NCBI RefSeq assembly: GCF_004114795.1
Contig: NZ_CP035311.1
Location: 2,666,001-2,730,000 of the forward strand
Direction of reading: 5' to 3'
DNA length: 64,000 nt
DNA from: Janthinobacterium sp. 17J80-10
GTDB taxonomy: Bacteria; Pseudomonadota; Gammaproteobacteria; Burkholderiales; Burkholderiaceae_D
Below are positions 20,888 to 31,000 of the stretch, in pieces (the first letter of the stretch is position 1; every line of letters begins with the position of its first letter). Below the pieces are notes generated by a model. It worked only from the letters and a program-made list of their open reading frames with translations, made no database searches and was not told the DNA's origin. The translations under genes and the position numbers were made by a program.

Positions 20888-22240
20888 TTAATGGTGGTAA
20901 TGGATATGCTCGTGATCGTGATCATGTTCGTCCGTGCCGACAATCTGGTCGACGACATGATTGACTGCCTCTTCGAAGGCGACCGTAACCTGCTTGTTTT
21001 GCTCTTCCTCGGCGCGCATGGCCTTGATCGTCACCTTGCCGGCGGCAACCTCGTCCTCGCCAATGATGGCAGCGAATGCCGCGCCACTGCCATCGGCACG
21101 CTTCATCTGTGACTTGAAGCTGCCGGCGCCAGTGGCCGCCGCGCAGTGCAGAACCACGTCCAGCCCGGCATCGCGCAGGCGCTCGGCCAGCACGAAAGCC
21201 TGCATTTGCGCAGCCTCGCCCTGATGCACCAGATACACGTCACATTGAGTGCGGGCGATTTGCTCGCCGCTAGCCTTCATCAGTTCCAGCAGGCGCTCGA
21301 CGCCCATGGCAAAGCCGCAAGCCGGCGTCGGCTTGCCGCCGAACATCTCGACCAGCGGGTCATAGCGCCCGCCGCCGCAAACCGTGCCTTGCGAACCGAG
21401 CTGGTCGGTGACCCACTCGAACACCGTGCGGTTGTAATAGTCCATGCCGCGCACCAGTCGCGGGTTGATGGTGAACGGAATGCTGTTGTGGCGCAGGATT
21501 TTCTGCACGCCTTCAAAGTGGGCGCGCGATTCCTCGCCGAGGTAGTCGATCAGTTTCGGCGCGGCATTAACCATTTCCTGCATGGCCGGATTCTTGGTAT
21601 CGAGAATGCGCAGCGGATTGCTGTGCAGACGCCGCCTGGCATCCTCGTCCAGCAACTCGGCGTGCTGCTCGAAATAGGCGATCAGGTCGAGGCGATGGCG
21701 GTGCCGCTCGTCGGCGTCGCCGATGGAGTTCAGTTCCAGGCGGATGTCCGACAGGCCAAGGTCATCCCACAGGCGCTGGCACAGCATGATCAGCTCGGCG
21801 TCGATGTCCGGGCCGGCAAAGCCGATGGCCTCGGCGCCGACCTGGTGGAACTGGCGGTAGCGGCCGCGCTGCGGACGCTCGTGGCGAAACATTTGCCCGG
21901 CATACCACAGGCGCTTGGGGCCGTCGTAGGTCAGGTTGTGTTCGAGGGCTGCGCGCACCACGCCGGCCGTGCTTTCCGGGCGCAGCGTCAGATTGTCGCC
22001 ATTCATCGAATCGACAAAGGAATACATTTCCTTCTCAACGATATCGGTGACAGCACCCAGGCCGCGCGCAAACAGCGCGGTCGGCTCGACGATCGGCGTG
22101 CGGATCTGCTGAAAGCCATAGCTCTTCAGCACCGACTGCACGGTATTCTCGAACAGCTCCCACAGGGGCGCATCCGCCGGCAGGATGTCGTTCATCCCCT
22201 TCACGCCGACGATTTTCTCTGCTTTCTTGTTTTCAGACAT
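20888..22240 (-). CDS. hisS: Histidyl-tRNA synthetase
   Basis: Class II synthetase charging tRNA-His, 450 residues. Motif 1 near residue 45, motif 2 [17 protein letters not shown], the HisA sequence [14 protein letters not shown] and motif 3 [13 protein letters not shown]-terminal anticodon-binding domain is present, unlike hisZ. The protein ends in an unusual tail, [14 protein letters not shown], with seven histidines in 14 residues, beyond the normal end of the enzyme. Confidence 0.97.
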   Translation of the reverse strand: MSENKKAEKIVGVKGMNDILPADAPLWELFENTVQSVLKSYGFQQIRTPIVEPTALFARGLGAVTDIVEKEMYSFVDSMNGDNLTLRPESTAGVVRAALEHNLTYDGPKRLWYAGQMFRHERPQRGRYRQFHQVGAEAIGFAGPDIDAELIMLCQRLWDDLGLSDIRLELNSIGDADERHRHRLDLIAYFEQHAELLDEDARRRLHSNPLRILDTKNPAMQEMVNAAPKLIDYLGEESRAHFEGVQKILRHNSIPFTINPRLVRGMDYYNRTVFEWVTDQLGSQGTVCGGGRYDPLVEMFGGKPTPACGFAMGVERLLELMKASGEQIARTQCDVYLVHQGEAAQMQAFVLAERLRDAGLDVVLHCAAATGAGSFKSQMKRADGSGAAFAAIIGEDEVAAGKVTIKAMRAEEEQNKQVTVAFEEAVNHVVDQIVGTDEHDHDHEHIHYHH

Positions 22241-22299
22241 CTTCTAGTAATCAAGGCCGGACCAGCCGGATTGGGTAAATGTGGAGGCCAAAGCGCCGC

Positions 22300-23577
22300 T
22301 TACAGCGCGGTCTCTTTTGCGCCATAACGGCTTTGCACGTATTCCAGCACGATCGCCTGGAATTCCTCGGCGATGCGCTCGCCGCGCAGGGTGGTTTTTT
22401 TCTGGCCATCGACAAACACCGGCGCGGCAGGCGACTCTCCCGTGCCGGGCAGGCTGATGCCGATATTGGCGTGCTTGGATTCGCCGGGGCCGTTGACGAT
22501 GCAGCCCATCACTGCGACATTCATGCTTTCGACGCCAGGATACTGTTTTTTCCACACAGGCATCTGTTCGCGCAAGTAGCTCTGGATGCGGTCAGCCAGT
22601 TCCTGGAATACGGTCGAAGTCGTGCGCCCGCAACCAGGGCAGGCAATCACCATGGGCGCGAACTTGCGCAAGCCCATGGTCTGCAATATTTCCTGCGCCA
22701 CGATCACTTCCCGTGTGCGGTCGCCACCCGGCTCGGGCGTGAGCGAAATGCGGATGGTGTCGCCGATGCCTTCCTGCAGCAGCACCGACAGCGCCGCAGT
22801 CGAGGCGACGATGCCCTTGCTGCCCATGCCTGCCTCAGTCAGGCCAAGGTGCAGCGGATAGTCGCAGCGCTGTGCCAGCTCGCGATAGACCGCGATCAGG
22901 TCCTGCACGCCGGAGACCTTGCAGGACAGGATGATGCGGTCGCCCGCCAGGCCCAGCTCTTCGGCACGCTGGGCGTTTTCGATGGCAGAAGTCACCAGGG
23001 CTTCGTACATCACTGCCTGGGCATTCCAGGGCTGGGCGCGTTGCGCATTCTCGTCCATGATCCGCGCCAGCAGGTTCTGGTCCAGGCTGCCCCAGTTGAC
23101 ACCGATGCGCACCGGCTTGTCATACTTGCAGGCCGCCTCGATCATTTGCGCGAACTGGGTGTCGCGCTTGGCGCCCTGCCCGACATTGCCGGGATTGATG
23201 CGGTACTTCGACAAGGCGCGCGCGCAATCGGGATAATCGTTCAGCAGCGTATGGCCGTTGTAATGGAAATCGCCCACCAGCGGCACGTCGATGCCCATCT
23301 TGTCGAGCTGCTCGCGGATCGCCGGAACGGCCGCCGCGGCTTGCGGATTATTGACGGTGATGCGCACCACTTCCGAACCGGCGCGCGCCAGCTCCTTGAC
23401 CTGGATGGCCGTCGCAATGGCGTCGACCGTGTCGGTGTTGGTCATCGACTGCACCAGGATGGGCGAGCCGCCGCCCACGCCGACTTCGCGCGCGCCATGA
23501 CGGATCGCCACACGCCGGGTCTGGCGTCGTGGAAGGGGGCCGGAGCCGATAGGACGGTTATTGCTTTCCATGTTCAC
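22300..23577 (-). CDS. ispG: 4-hydroxy-3-methylbut-2-enyl diphosphate synthase IspG
   Basis: [4Fe-4S] enzyme of the MEP isoprenoid pathway that converts MEcPP to HMBPP. 425 residues: N-terminal TIM-barrel with [17 protein letters not shown] (cited in part) and a C-terminal iron-sulfur domain with cysteines in CPGCGRTT and [10 protein letters not shown]. It is longer than E. coli IspG (372 aa) because of extra sequence between the domains, as known for this group. Located between rodZ and hisS with 13 bp and about 60 bp gaps. Confidence 0.96.
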   Translation of the reverse strand: MNMESNNRPIGSGPLPRRQTRRVAIRHGAREVGVGGGSPILVQSMTNTDTVDAIATAIQVKELARAGSEVVRITVNNPQAAAAVPAIREQLDKMGIDVPLVGDFHYNGHTLLNDYPDCARALSKYRINPGNVGQGAKRDTQFAQMIEAACKYDKPVRIGVNWGSLDQNLLARIMDENAQRAQPWNAQAVMYEALVTSAIENAQRAEELGLAGDRIILSCKVSGVQDLIAVYRELAQRCDYPLHLGLTEAGMGSKGIVASTAALSVLLQEGIGDTIRISLTPEPGGDRTREVIVAQEILQTMGLRKFAPMVIACPGCGRTTSTVFQELADRIQSYLREQMPVWKKQYPGVESMNVAVMGCIVNGPGESKHANIGISLPGTGESPAAPVFVDGQKKTTLRGERIAEEFQAIVLEYVQSRYGAKETAL

Positions 23578-23590
23578 CGCTGTTTCACCA

Positions 23591-24607
23591 CTAATTCAGT
23601 TTGACCCGCGCAACGTTATTTTTGGCGCCGGCGTTCAGGTCGATGGCCTTGCCGCGGAAAGTCGCATCGACGCCCGCAGCATTGCCCACTACCAGATTTG
23701 CGCCCGCGTCAATATCGAAAGACTCGGTCGAGCCGGCCGGCACCAGGCGGGCTGCAAGCAGCTCGCCGTTCTCACGCTTGAGCTCGACCCAGGAAGCCTC
23801 GCGCAACTTCAGCACCAGCTTGTCGCCAGGCTTGAGTGCCGACACCCCGGCGACGACCGTTTTCTGGGCCGACGGCGCAGCTGATTGACCCGGTGCGGGC
23901 GCTGCCGGAGCAGCCGGCGGCGGCACAGTTTTCGGCGCGGCATTCGCCCCTGCAGCAGGGGCCTGCGCCGGCGTCGCCGGCATCGCTGGAGTCGCTGGAT
24001 TTGCCGGCTCCGTCGTTGCTGCCGGGGCGCCCTCGGTCGGCTGCCCCAGCGGCACGCCACCGGCAGACTCCTGCGCCTGTGCGGCGGGATCCTGCGGCGC
24101 TGCCTGCTGTTCCGGCACAGCCGAACGACCGGGCAACCAGTTTTCAATCAATCCTTCGCGCCAGGCCAGCCAGCCGCCAGCAGCCAGCAGCGACAACACC
24201 AGCAGCACCGCCAGCCACTTCGCGCTGCTGCCCGAACGCTTGGCCATCGGCAAGTTCGACTCTGTAAATGTTGCCGACAGGGTGCGCCGCAATTCGAGCG
24301 TTTCCGGGCTCGGCGTCGCCGGCTCCGAAATCATTGCCAGCAGCGGCGCCGAATCGAGCTTGAGCAATTTGGCATAGGAGCGCACAAAGCCGCGCGCAAT
24401 CACCATGCCCGGCAATGCGGCGTAATTATCCTCTTCCATCGCCTGCACCTGGCGCGGTGCGAGGTTCAACTGATTGGCCACTTGCTCAATCGTCCAGCCG
24501 ACAGCCTGCCGCTGTGCAGCAAGATGCGCGCCCGGCCCGGCCATGGCGGTTTCCTGCTGCGGATTTTCTGGCGGCTGCATGCCGCCTTCCATACCGGCCT
24601 CACTCAT
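23591..24607 (-). CDS. rodZ: Cell-shape protein RodZ
   Basis: Links MreB filaments to the periplasmic cell-wall machinery. 338 residues from the ATG at 24607 (MSEAGMEGG). Domains: cytoplasmic helix-turn-helix (about 30-95, [20 protein letters not shown]), one membrane helix ([19 protein letters not shown], about 140-158), a long linker of P, A and Q (about 175-255) and a periplasmic DUF4115 beta domain. The start overlaps the pilW stop by 8 bp. The upstream in-frame start at 24634 would overlap further and is not needed. Confidence 0.92.
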   Translation of the reverse strand: MSEAGMEGGMQPPENPQQETAMAGPGAHLAAQRQAVGWTIEQVANQLNLAPRQVQAMEEDNYAALPGMVIARGFVRSYAKLLKLDSAPLLAMISEPATPSPETLELRRTLSATFTESNLPMAKRSGSSAKWLAVLLVLSLLAAGGWLAWREGLIENWLPGRSAVPEQQAAPQDPAAQAQESAGGVPLGQPTEGAPAATTEPANPATPAMPATPAQAPAAGANAAPKTVPPPAAPAAPAPGQSAAPSAQKTVVAGVSALKPGDKLVLKLREASWVELKRENGELLAARLVPAGSTESFDIDAGANLVVGNAAGVDATFRGKAIDLNAGAKNNVARVKLN

Positions 24608-25394
24608 CAAACGCTCCGCGCTGGTAGGCAGCAAACTCGGTCGAACTGGGGAAACGGCGGCCCAGCTGGGTCACCAGGCTCAGTTCTGCCGTGCGGTCGC
24701 CCAGTTTGCGTTCAATCTTGATCGCCTGCCACAAGGCATCAGCACTCAGTGAATCGGAGCGAGTAACGCGCGAAATATAAAAACGTGCCTTCTCATAATC
24801 GCGACGATCATAATTCAACTTTGCCAGGTTCAAACTGGTCGACACGTTACCCGGTTCCAGTTTGAAAGCCTCGTTCAAATAACGCTCGGCCGCCACAGTG
24901 TCTTTCATGCGCTGGCTGCACACGCCCGCATTGTTCAGCGCCTTGGCAGGAGACTGGTAGTTGCGGCTCTTGAGGGCAGTTTCGAAGTAAGCGATCGACT
25001 GCTCCGGCCGGCCGCTTTGGCAAAGAAGCCAGCCGTAATTATTATTGAATTCAGGGCTTTGTGGCGCCAGGCGCAGCGCTTGCTGGAAGTTATCCTCGGC
25101 CAGGCGCATTTCGCCCATATCCATGTAGACCAGGCCGCGCATGCTGTACGCCTCAGCGAAACCCGGGTCCGCCTGAAGGGCCAGCTTGAGTTCGTCCAGC
25201 GCCACCGGCAACTGATGCTGCTGGTAATAGCCGACCGCCAGCTGCAGCCGGATGCGTGCGCGCCTCTGTCCATCAGTCTGGTCCGAGCTGGTCGGCAATT
25301 CGCGCTCATCGCTGACACCACCACCCGTGCCCGCGCAACCCGCCAGCAAGAATGCCGCCGCCAAGGCGATGACTACGCCTCCCGATTTCTTCAT
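24600..25394 (-). CDS. pilW: Type IV pilus biogenesis/stability lipoprotein PilW (PilF)
   Basis: TPR lipoprotein acting as pilotin or stability factor for the type IV pilus secretin. 264 residues with a lipoprotein signal ([11 protein letters not shown]; Cys near residue 20) and six or so TPR motifs, such as [21 protein letters not shown] (cited in part). It overlaps rlmN by 4 bp (ATGA) and rodZ by 8 bp: a tightly coupled rlmN-pilW-rodZ-ispG string typical for the lineage. Confidence 0.92.
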   Translation of the reverse strand: MKKSGGVVIALAAAFLLAGCAGTGGGVSDERELPTSSDQTDGQRRARIRLQLAVGYYQQHQLPVALDELKLALQADPGFAEAYSMRGLVYMDMGEMRLAEDNFQQALRLAPQSPEFNNNYGWLLCQSGRPEQSIAYFETALKSRNYQSPAKALNNAGVCSQRMKDTVAAERYLNEAFKLEPGNVSTSLNLAKLNYDRRDYEKARFYISRVTRSDSLSADALWQAIKIERKLGDRTAELSLVTQLGRRFPSSTEFAAYQRGAFDE

Positions 25395-26560
25395 GTCGAT
25401 ATCTCCACGATGCGGCCGAAATCCTTGCCGAATTTTTTTTGGTATTCCGCCATTTTCTGCATGCGTTCCTGCACCTTGGTACGGTCCTGCACCTCACCGG
25501 CCAACTGGCCGCAGGCTGCGTCGATATCGTCGCCGCGCGTCTTGCGTATGGTAGTTACGATTCCGGCGTCCATCAGGACCTGGGCAAATGCCTTGATGCG
25601 GGCATTATTCGAGCGCAGCAGGCCCGACTCCGGAAAGGGGTTGAACGGAATCAGGTTGAACTTGCAGGGCACTTCGCGCCCCTTGCTCCTGACCAGCGCG
25701 ATGAGCTCGCGGGCATTTTCGTCAGTATCATTGACGCCATCCAGCATGCAATATTCGAAAGTGATGAAGTCGCGCGGCGCATACTCGAGGTAACGCTTGC
25801 AGGCTGCCATCAATTCGACCAGCGGATATTTTTTGTTCAATGGCACCAGGCCGTCGCGCAACGCATCGTTGGACGCATGTAGCGACACTGCCAGGGCGAC
25901 CGGGCATTCCTGCGCCAGCTTGTCGATCATTGGCACCACGCCACTGGTCGACAGCGTCACGCGCCGGCGCGACAAGCCATAGGCGTTATCGTCAAGCATC
26001 AGCTTCAGGGCGGTCACGGTCGGCTCGAAATTGAGCAGCGGCTCACCCATCCCCATCATGACCACATTGGTAATCTGGCGCTCGCCCTTGGGGCCTGCCT
26101 CGATGCCCTTGGTCTTGCGCAATTCAAATTCAGCCATCCACAACTGGCCGATAATCTCGCCCACCGTCAGGTTGCGGCTGAATCCCTGCTTGCCGGTCGA
26201 GCAGAAGCGGCAATTGACCGCGCAGCCGGCCTGTGTCGAGATGCACAGCGTGCCGCGGTTTTCTTCCGGAATAAAGACCGTTTCCACCGCATTGCCCTGC
26301 CCCACATCCAGCAGCCACTTGCGGGTGCCATCGGTCGAGGTATGGTCGCTGATCACGGACGGTGCAGCGACAAAGGCGCGCGTGGCCAGCTTGTCGCGCA
26401 GCGACTTGGCCAGATCCGTCATGGCAGTGAAATCAGCGATGCCGTACTGGTGTATCCAGCGTTGCAATTGCTTGGCGCGAAACGGCTTCTCACCCAACTC
26501 GCCACAGTAGGCGACGAGTTGCGCGGGATCGAAGTCCAGCAGGTTGGTGAGAGTCGTCAT
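25391..26560 (-). CDS. rlmN: Dual-specificity RNA methyltransferase RlmN
   Basis: Radical-SAM enzyme that methylates C2 of A2503 in 23S rRNA and A37 in some tRNAs. 389 residues. The radical-SAM cysteines are in [11 protein letters not shown] (CxxxCxxC), with MGMGEPLLN as the SAM-binding GEP segment and [10 protein letters not shown] near the C-terminal catalytic part. Between ndk and pilW. The upstream 64-bp gap to ndk holds a strong GC hairpin without a T-tract. Confidence 0.97.
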   Translation of the reverse strand: MTTLTNLLDFDPAQLVAYCGELGEKPFRAKQLQRWIHQYGIADFTAMTDLAKSLRDKLATRAFVAAPSVISDHTSTDGTRKWLLDVGQGNAVETVFIPEENRGTLCISTQAGCAVNCRFCSTGKQGFSRNLTVGEIIGQLWMAEFELRKTKGIEAGPKGERQITNVVMMGMGEPLLNFEPTVTALKLMLDDNAYGLSRRRVTLSTSGVVPMIDKLAQECPVALAVSLHASNDALRDGLVPLNKKYPLVELMAACKRYLEYAPRDFITFEYCMLDGVNDTDENARELIALVRSKGREVPCKFNLIPFNPFPESGLLRSNNARIKAFAQVLMDAGIVTTIRKTRGDDIDAACGQLAGEVQDRTKVQERMQKMAEYQKKFGKDFGRIVEIST

Positions 26561-26624
26561 TGGTACATTTGCTTATGTGAAGTTCGCGCGCCCTGCGCCA
26601 GGGCAGCTGCGCGCGGAACCGGGA

Positions 26625-27050
26625 TTAACGCGAGTAGACGTTCAGAGCCGGGAAGTAGTAGGCGATTTCGACGGCGGCAGTTTCTGCAGCGTCGGAACCG
26701 TGCACGGCATTGGCGTCGATCGAATCGGCGAAATCGGCGCGGATCGTGCCTTTTTCTGCTTTCTTCGGATCGGTAGCACCCATCAGGTCGCGGTTCTTGG
26801 CAATGGCGCCTTCGCCTTCCAGCACCTGGATCATGACCGGGCCGGAAACCATGAAGTCAACCAGGTCCTTGAAGAAAGGACGTTCGCGGTGCACGGCATA
26901 GAAGCCTTCGGCTTCAGCGCGCGACAGTTGCGCCATGCGTGCAGCAACGACCTTCAGGCCAGCGTTTTCAAAACGGCTGTAGATCTGGCCGATTACGTTT
27001 TTGGCGACTGCGTCGGGCTTGATGATCGACAGGGTGCGTTCGATTGCCAT
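26625..27050 (-). CDS. ndk: Nucleoside diphosphate kinase
   Basis: Transfers the gamma phosphate between nucleoside triphosphates and diphosphates through a phospho-histidine. 141 residues from the ATG at 27050 ([15 protein letters not shown]), with GGAG upstream. The active-site His is in NAVHGSD. An earlier in-frame codon at 27095 adds 15 unrelated residues and is rejected. First gene of the rlmN-pilW-rodZ run. Confidence 0.98.
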   Translation of the reverse strand: MAIERTLSIIKPDAVAKNVIGQIYSRFENAGLKVVAARMAQLSRAEAEGFYAVHRERPFFKDLVDFMVSGPVMIQVLEGEGAIAKNRDLMGATDPKKAEKGTIRADFADSIDANAVHGSDAAETAAVEIAYYFPALNVYSR

Positions 27051-27112
27051 CTGTAAAAACTCCAATAAAAAGAAAGGGTTAAGGTTAATCGTCAAAATTC
27101 AACTAACCTTTA

Positions 27113-27121
27113 ATTTTAGCA
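27113..27121 (-). promoter_or_regulatory. Possible extended -10 promoter of ndk
   Basis: On the minus strand TGCTAAAAT (extended -10 with TAAAAT) lies about 63 nt upstream of the ndk start. I see no good -35 box at 16-18 bp spacing, so this rests on the extended -10 only. Confidence 0.35.
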
Positions 27122-27226
27122 CGAAACCCCCTGCCCATGCCTGACATACCATAGTAAACCAGAATCAAATCCTCGGTTTTTCCTGCTTTCCCAGTACCAC
27201 ACAGCACTTCCAGTCATGCTATTCTA

Positions 27227-27235
27227 AGGATTGCA
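27227..27235 (+). promoter_or_regulatory. Possible extended -10 promoter of the Bax-inhibitor gene
   Basis: TGCTATTCT matches an extended -10 box, 28 bp before the start codon at 27264. A weak TTCCAG at 27208-27213 could serve as -35 with 16 bp spacing. Confidence 0.3.
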
Positions 27236-27263
27236 AAACTGATACCGTTACCGGAGGCAAGAT

Positions 27264-27953
27264 ATGAACCAACCCCTGCAACATACCTACAGCACTACCG
27301 GCCAGTCGGCCGTTGCGCGCAACAAGGTATTGCGCAATACCTACCTGCTGCTTGCGCTATCGATGGTACCTACCGTGCTGGGTGCCTGGTTGGGCGTGCA
27401 ACTCAAGTTTTCCTTCATGGCCGGCAGCCCGTTCCTGGGCTTCATTGTCTTCCTGGCGATCGCCTTCGGATTCATGTACGCCATTGAGAAAACCAAGCAT
27501 TCTGCCACCGGCGTAGCCGTATTGCTGGGCTTCACCTTCTTCATGGGCCTGATGCTCTCTCGCCTGATCAGCCATACCCTGGGCTATTCTAACGGTGCTT
27601 CGCTGATCATGACGGCGTTCGGCGGCACGGCAGCGATCTTCGCGACGATGGCAACTATTGCCACTGTGTCCAAGCGCGATTTCTCCGGCATGGGCAAGTG
27701 GCTGTTCGTTGGCGTTCTGGTGGCGCTGGTGGCCATGGTCGCCAATATTTTCCTGCAATTACCGGCATTGCAACTTGCCCTGTCGGTCATCCTGATCGGC
27801 ATTTTTTCGGCCTATATCCTGTATGACGTGCAGCAAATCATCAATGGCGGCGAAACCAACTACATTACCGCCACCTTGAGCATCTACCTGGATATCTACA
27901 ATATCTTCGCCAACCTGTTGTCGATTCTGGGGATTTTCGGCGGCGACGATTAA
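27264..27953 (+). CDS. Bax inhibitor-1 family membrane protein (YccA-like)
   Basis: Seven-helix integral membrane protein of the BI-1/YccA family. E. coli YccA binds and moderates the protease FtsH. 229 residues: N-terminal polar tail, then successive hydrophobic helices from about residue 24 to 227, with the family motif IYLDIYNIFANLLSIL near the C-terminus. GGAGG lies 6 nt before the ATG. In this window it shares a region with hflK and hflC, which act on the same protease, but it stands alone on the plus strand. It ends at a bidirectional terminator facing the RTX gene. Confidence 0.92.
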   Translation: MNQPLQHTYSTTGQSAVARNKVLRNTYLLLALSMVPTVLGAWLGVQLKFSFMAGSPFLGFIVFLAIAFGFMYAIEKTKHSATGVAVLLGFTFFMGLMLSRLISHTLGYSNGASLIMTAFGGTAAIFATMATIATVSKRDFSGMGKWLFVGVLVALVAMVANIFLQLPALQLALSVILIGIFSAYILYDVQQIINGGETNYITATLSIYLDIYNIFANLLSILGIFGGDD

Positions 27954-27972
27954 TACCTATCGACAGCACAAT

Positions 27973-28000
27973 AAAAAAACGGCCACTGGCCGTTTTTTTT
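27973..28000. terminator. Bidirectional terminator between the Bax-inhibitor gene and the RTX gene
   Basis: Stem AAAAAAACGGCC / GGCCGTTTTTTT with an ACT loop: perfect 12-bp stem with A- and T-tracts on both sides. It serves the plus-strand gene ending at 27953 and the minus-strand RTX gene ending at 28060. Confidence 0.9.
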
Positions 28001-28059
28001 ACATCCATTTTCGACTGACTACTGAGGTTGGAAGTGTTGACAAATACCAAATGATGGGA

Positions 28060-31000
28060 TCACATGAGTCTTGGCGACATGTCTTGCAATGCCACCGTGC
28101 TTTGCAGGCTTTGCGCGGACGTACCAAACGCAGCACTTGCCAACAGAGCCTCGGCCGGTGTCATCGACAATGCGGCCAGGTTGCCGCTCTTCGCATACTG
28201 GTAAGCCAAGTCCCCACCAATGGCCGCTGTATCGCTGCCGCCAAGATGAAACTCCAGCAATGCAGACGACAATGCCCAACTGGTCAACGAAGAATTGGCG
28301 GCCCTTGCCTGGTCGAATTTCGCCACCAACCCATCAAAGTTGAATTGCTCAATTTTATTGTTGCTGATCTGGCTGGCTGATCCGGCATTGTAGTCGGTCG
28401 TTCCTTCAATAACGACCTGCAGGTTAGCTACGCTACGGTTGTTGGTACTGAGGTACCAGTCCTTGAAGGTAATCTGCTCGCTGGCTCCGGTCACCAGGAT
28501 CAGGTTATTGCCACTCTTCTTGACCGACAGGTCGGCATACTTGATTCCATTACCCAGCGACACAGTATTGTCATTCCCGGTACTGGCATTGACGATATCC
28601 TGCCCATCCCCTCGATTAAAGGCGACCACGTCGACCCCAGTGCTGGTGGTGATGGTATCGTTGCCGGTTCCGCCAATGATAAACTCGCGGCCAGCACCAC
28701 CCGTAATACTGTCAGTACCGTTGCCACCGTCAAACAAGTTGTTGCCCGATGTATCGGTCAAGGTGTCATTACCACCTGCGCCTTGCAACATGTCATTGCC
28801 ACCCTGCCCGTTCAAGACATTGGCGCCGCCATTGCCAATCAACAGATTATTCAATGTATTGCCGGTGCCGTTAATAGCGCTGGTACCAGTCAAAGTGATT
28901 GCCTCCAGATTCGCTTCCAATGTATAGGCGAGGCTGGATTTGACATGATCGATACCTTCGCTGGCATTCTCGGTAATAACGTCGCCGGTATTGTCGCGAA
29001 GGTAGGTGTCGTTGCCGGTGCCGCCGATCAACTTGTCGGCGCCGGTGCTGCCGTCCAGCGTATCGTTGCCCGCGCTGCCAGTCAGAGTATTAGCGCCACT
29101 ATTGCCGGTCAAGACATTGTCCAATCCATTGCCGGTACCATTGATCGCACTTGTTCCAGTCAGGGTCAGGTTTTCGAGATTGGCAGCCAACGTATAAGTC
29201 ACGCCGGCCTGGACCAGATCGGTGCCTTCGTTGCCATTCTCGTTGACCGCGTCACCGGCATTATCGACTGTATAGGTATCGTTGCCGCCCCCCCCTGCCA
29301 GGGTGTCCGCACCGGCGCCGCCGTTCAAGGTATTGTTGGCAGCGTTGCCGATCAAGACATTGGCCAGGGTGTTGCCGGTCGCGTTGATCGACGCCGTGCC
29401 GGTCAGCGATAGATTCTCCAGGTTGGTGCCGAGCGTGTAGGTAACGCTGGAATGAACGGTGTCGGTGCCTTCGCCACTGTTTTCGGTGAGGACATCGCCG
29501 GTATTGTCGACGATATAAAGATCATTGCCGGCGCCGCCGATCAGCTTGTCGGCGCCGGCTTTGCCGTCCAGCGTGTCGTTGCCGGCTGCGCCGGTCATTG
29601 TGTTGACCGCACTGTTGCCGGTCAGGACATTATTCAATCCATTGCCCGTGCCACTGACCGCTGCAGCCCCGGTCAATGTCAAGTCTTCTACATTGGCACT
29701 GAGCGTATAAGTCACGTTTGACTGTACCGTGTCCACGCCTTCGCTCGCATTCTCTGTCACCGCATCGCTGGCGCTGTCGACGATGTAAAGATCATTGCCT
29801 GTGCCGCCGCGCAATTGATCGTTGCCAGCACCGCCATTGAGCGTGTCGTCCCCCGCCTCGCCGTATAAAGCGTCGTTGCCAGCGTCGCCCGACAATTGAT
29901 CGTTGCCAGCACCGCCGGAAATCGTGTCATTGCCTCCCAGTCCATTGATAGTGTCATTGCCGGAAGCCCCGGTCAGGCTGTCAGCGCCGCTGGTGGGCTG
30001 CGGATTGGCACGGGACTCGATGACTGTCTGATTCCAGAGCGTGCCGTTAGAAAACAAGATTTGATCAATCTTGCGGTCGGCATCCGTTGCAAAGTAATTG
30101 AGGACCGTCACGCTATCGCCTGCGCCAATGGACAACAACAGATCGTCGCCGACGCGACTGGCCGCCACACTGGAAGGGACGATATCACCGCCCAGATAAA
30201 GCGTATCGATGGCGGCGGCATTGTCATCTGCCGCATTATCGATTAGGTGCTGGCCGTTACCAGGATAATAGTCATACGTATCGTTGCCGCGACCTCCGAT
30301 TAGCATATCGTTGCCGACACTACCTCCAAGGTTGTCATCTCCATCGCCGCCGTTCAGCGTATCATTGCCTGCACCGCCTTCAAGGTTGTCATCACCAGCA
30401 CCGCCATCCAGCGTATCATTGCCTTCCATGCCATAAAGCAAATCCCTCCCCTCTGCACCTTGCATCGCGTTACCGGAGTCCGTCCCTATTAGTACGTCAT
30501 CGCCAATTGTCCCAACAGGGACGATAATCCTGGCGTTCATATCTGCGCCACTCCAAACGGTGCCATCCACAAATTCGACACGTTCGATCTTGTTCTCATC
30601 GCTGTTAAACCACGATTGCAGCGTGATGCGGTCGTTTGTTCCGGCTAGAGTCAGATAAAGATCAGTGAAACCACGGGTAACCTGAATGTCGTCGACAGCG
30701 ACACTTGCATCGTATTGGATGGTATCGACATTACCTGCAGCATTAGCGTTTTCCACGATAGTATCCGCACCATCACCGCGCCTGAATAAATAGATATCGT
30801 CGCCGATTCCACCGGAGAGGGTATCGTTCCCATCGCCGCCATCAAGCTTGTCATTGCCATTGCCGGCTTCAAGGATGTCATCGCCTTCATCGCCACGCAA
30901 GGAGTCGTTGCCACCCATGCCATACAGAGAATCATTTCCGCCCAAGCCTTGTATTACTTCGCCGCTGTCCGCCCCATATATTGCGTCGACACCGCTTGTT

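Noticed and set aside
26561-26624. Hairpin between ndk and rlmN as a terminator
   Set aside because: The GC stem (CCCTGCGCCAGGG with outer GCGCG pairs) is strong but has no T-tract on the minus strand.
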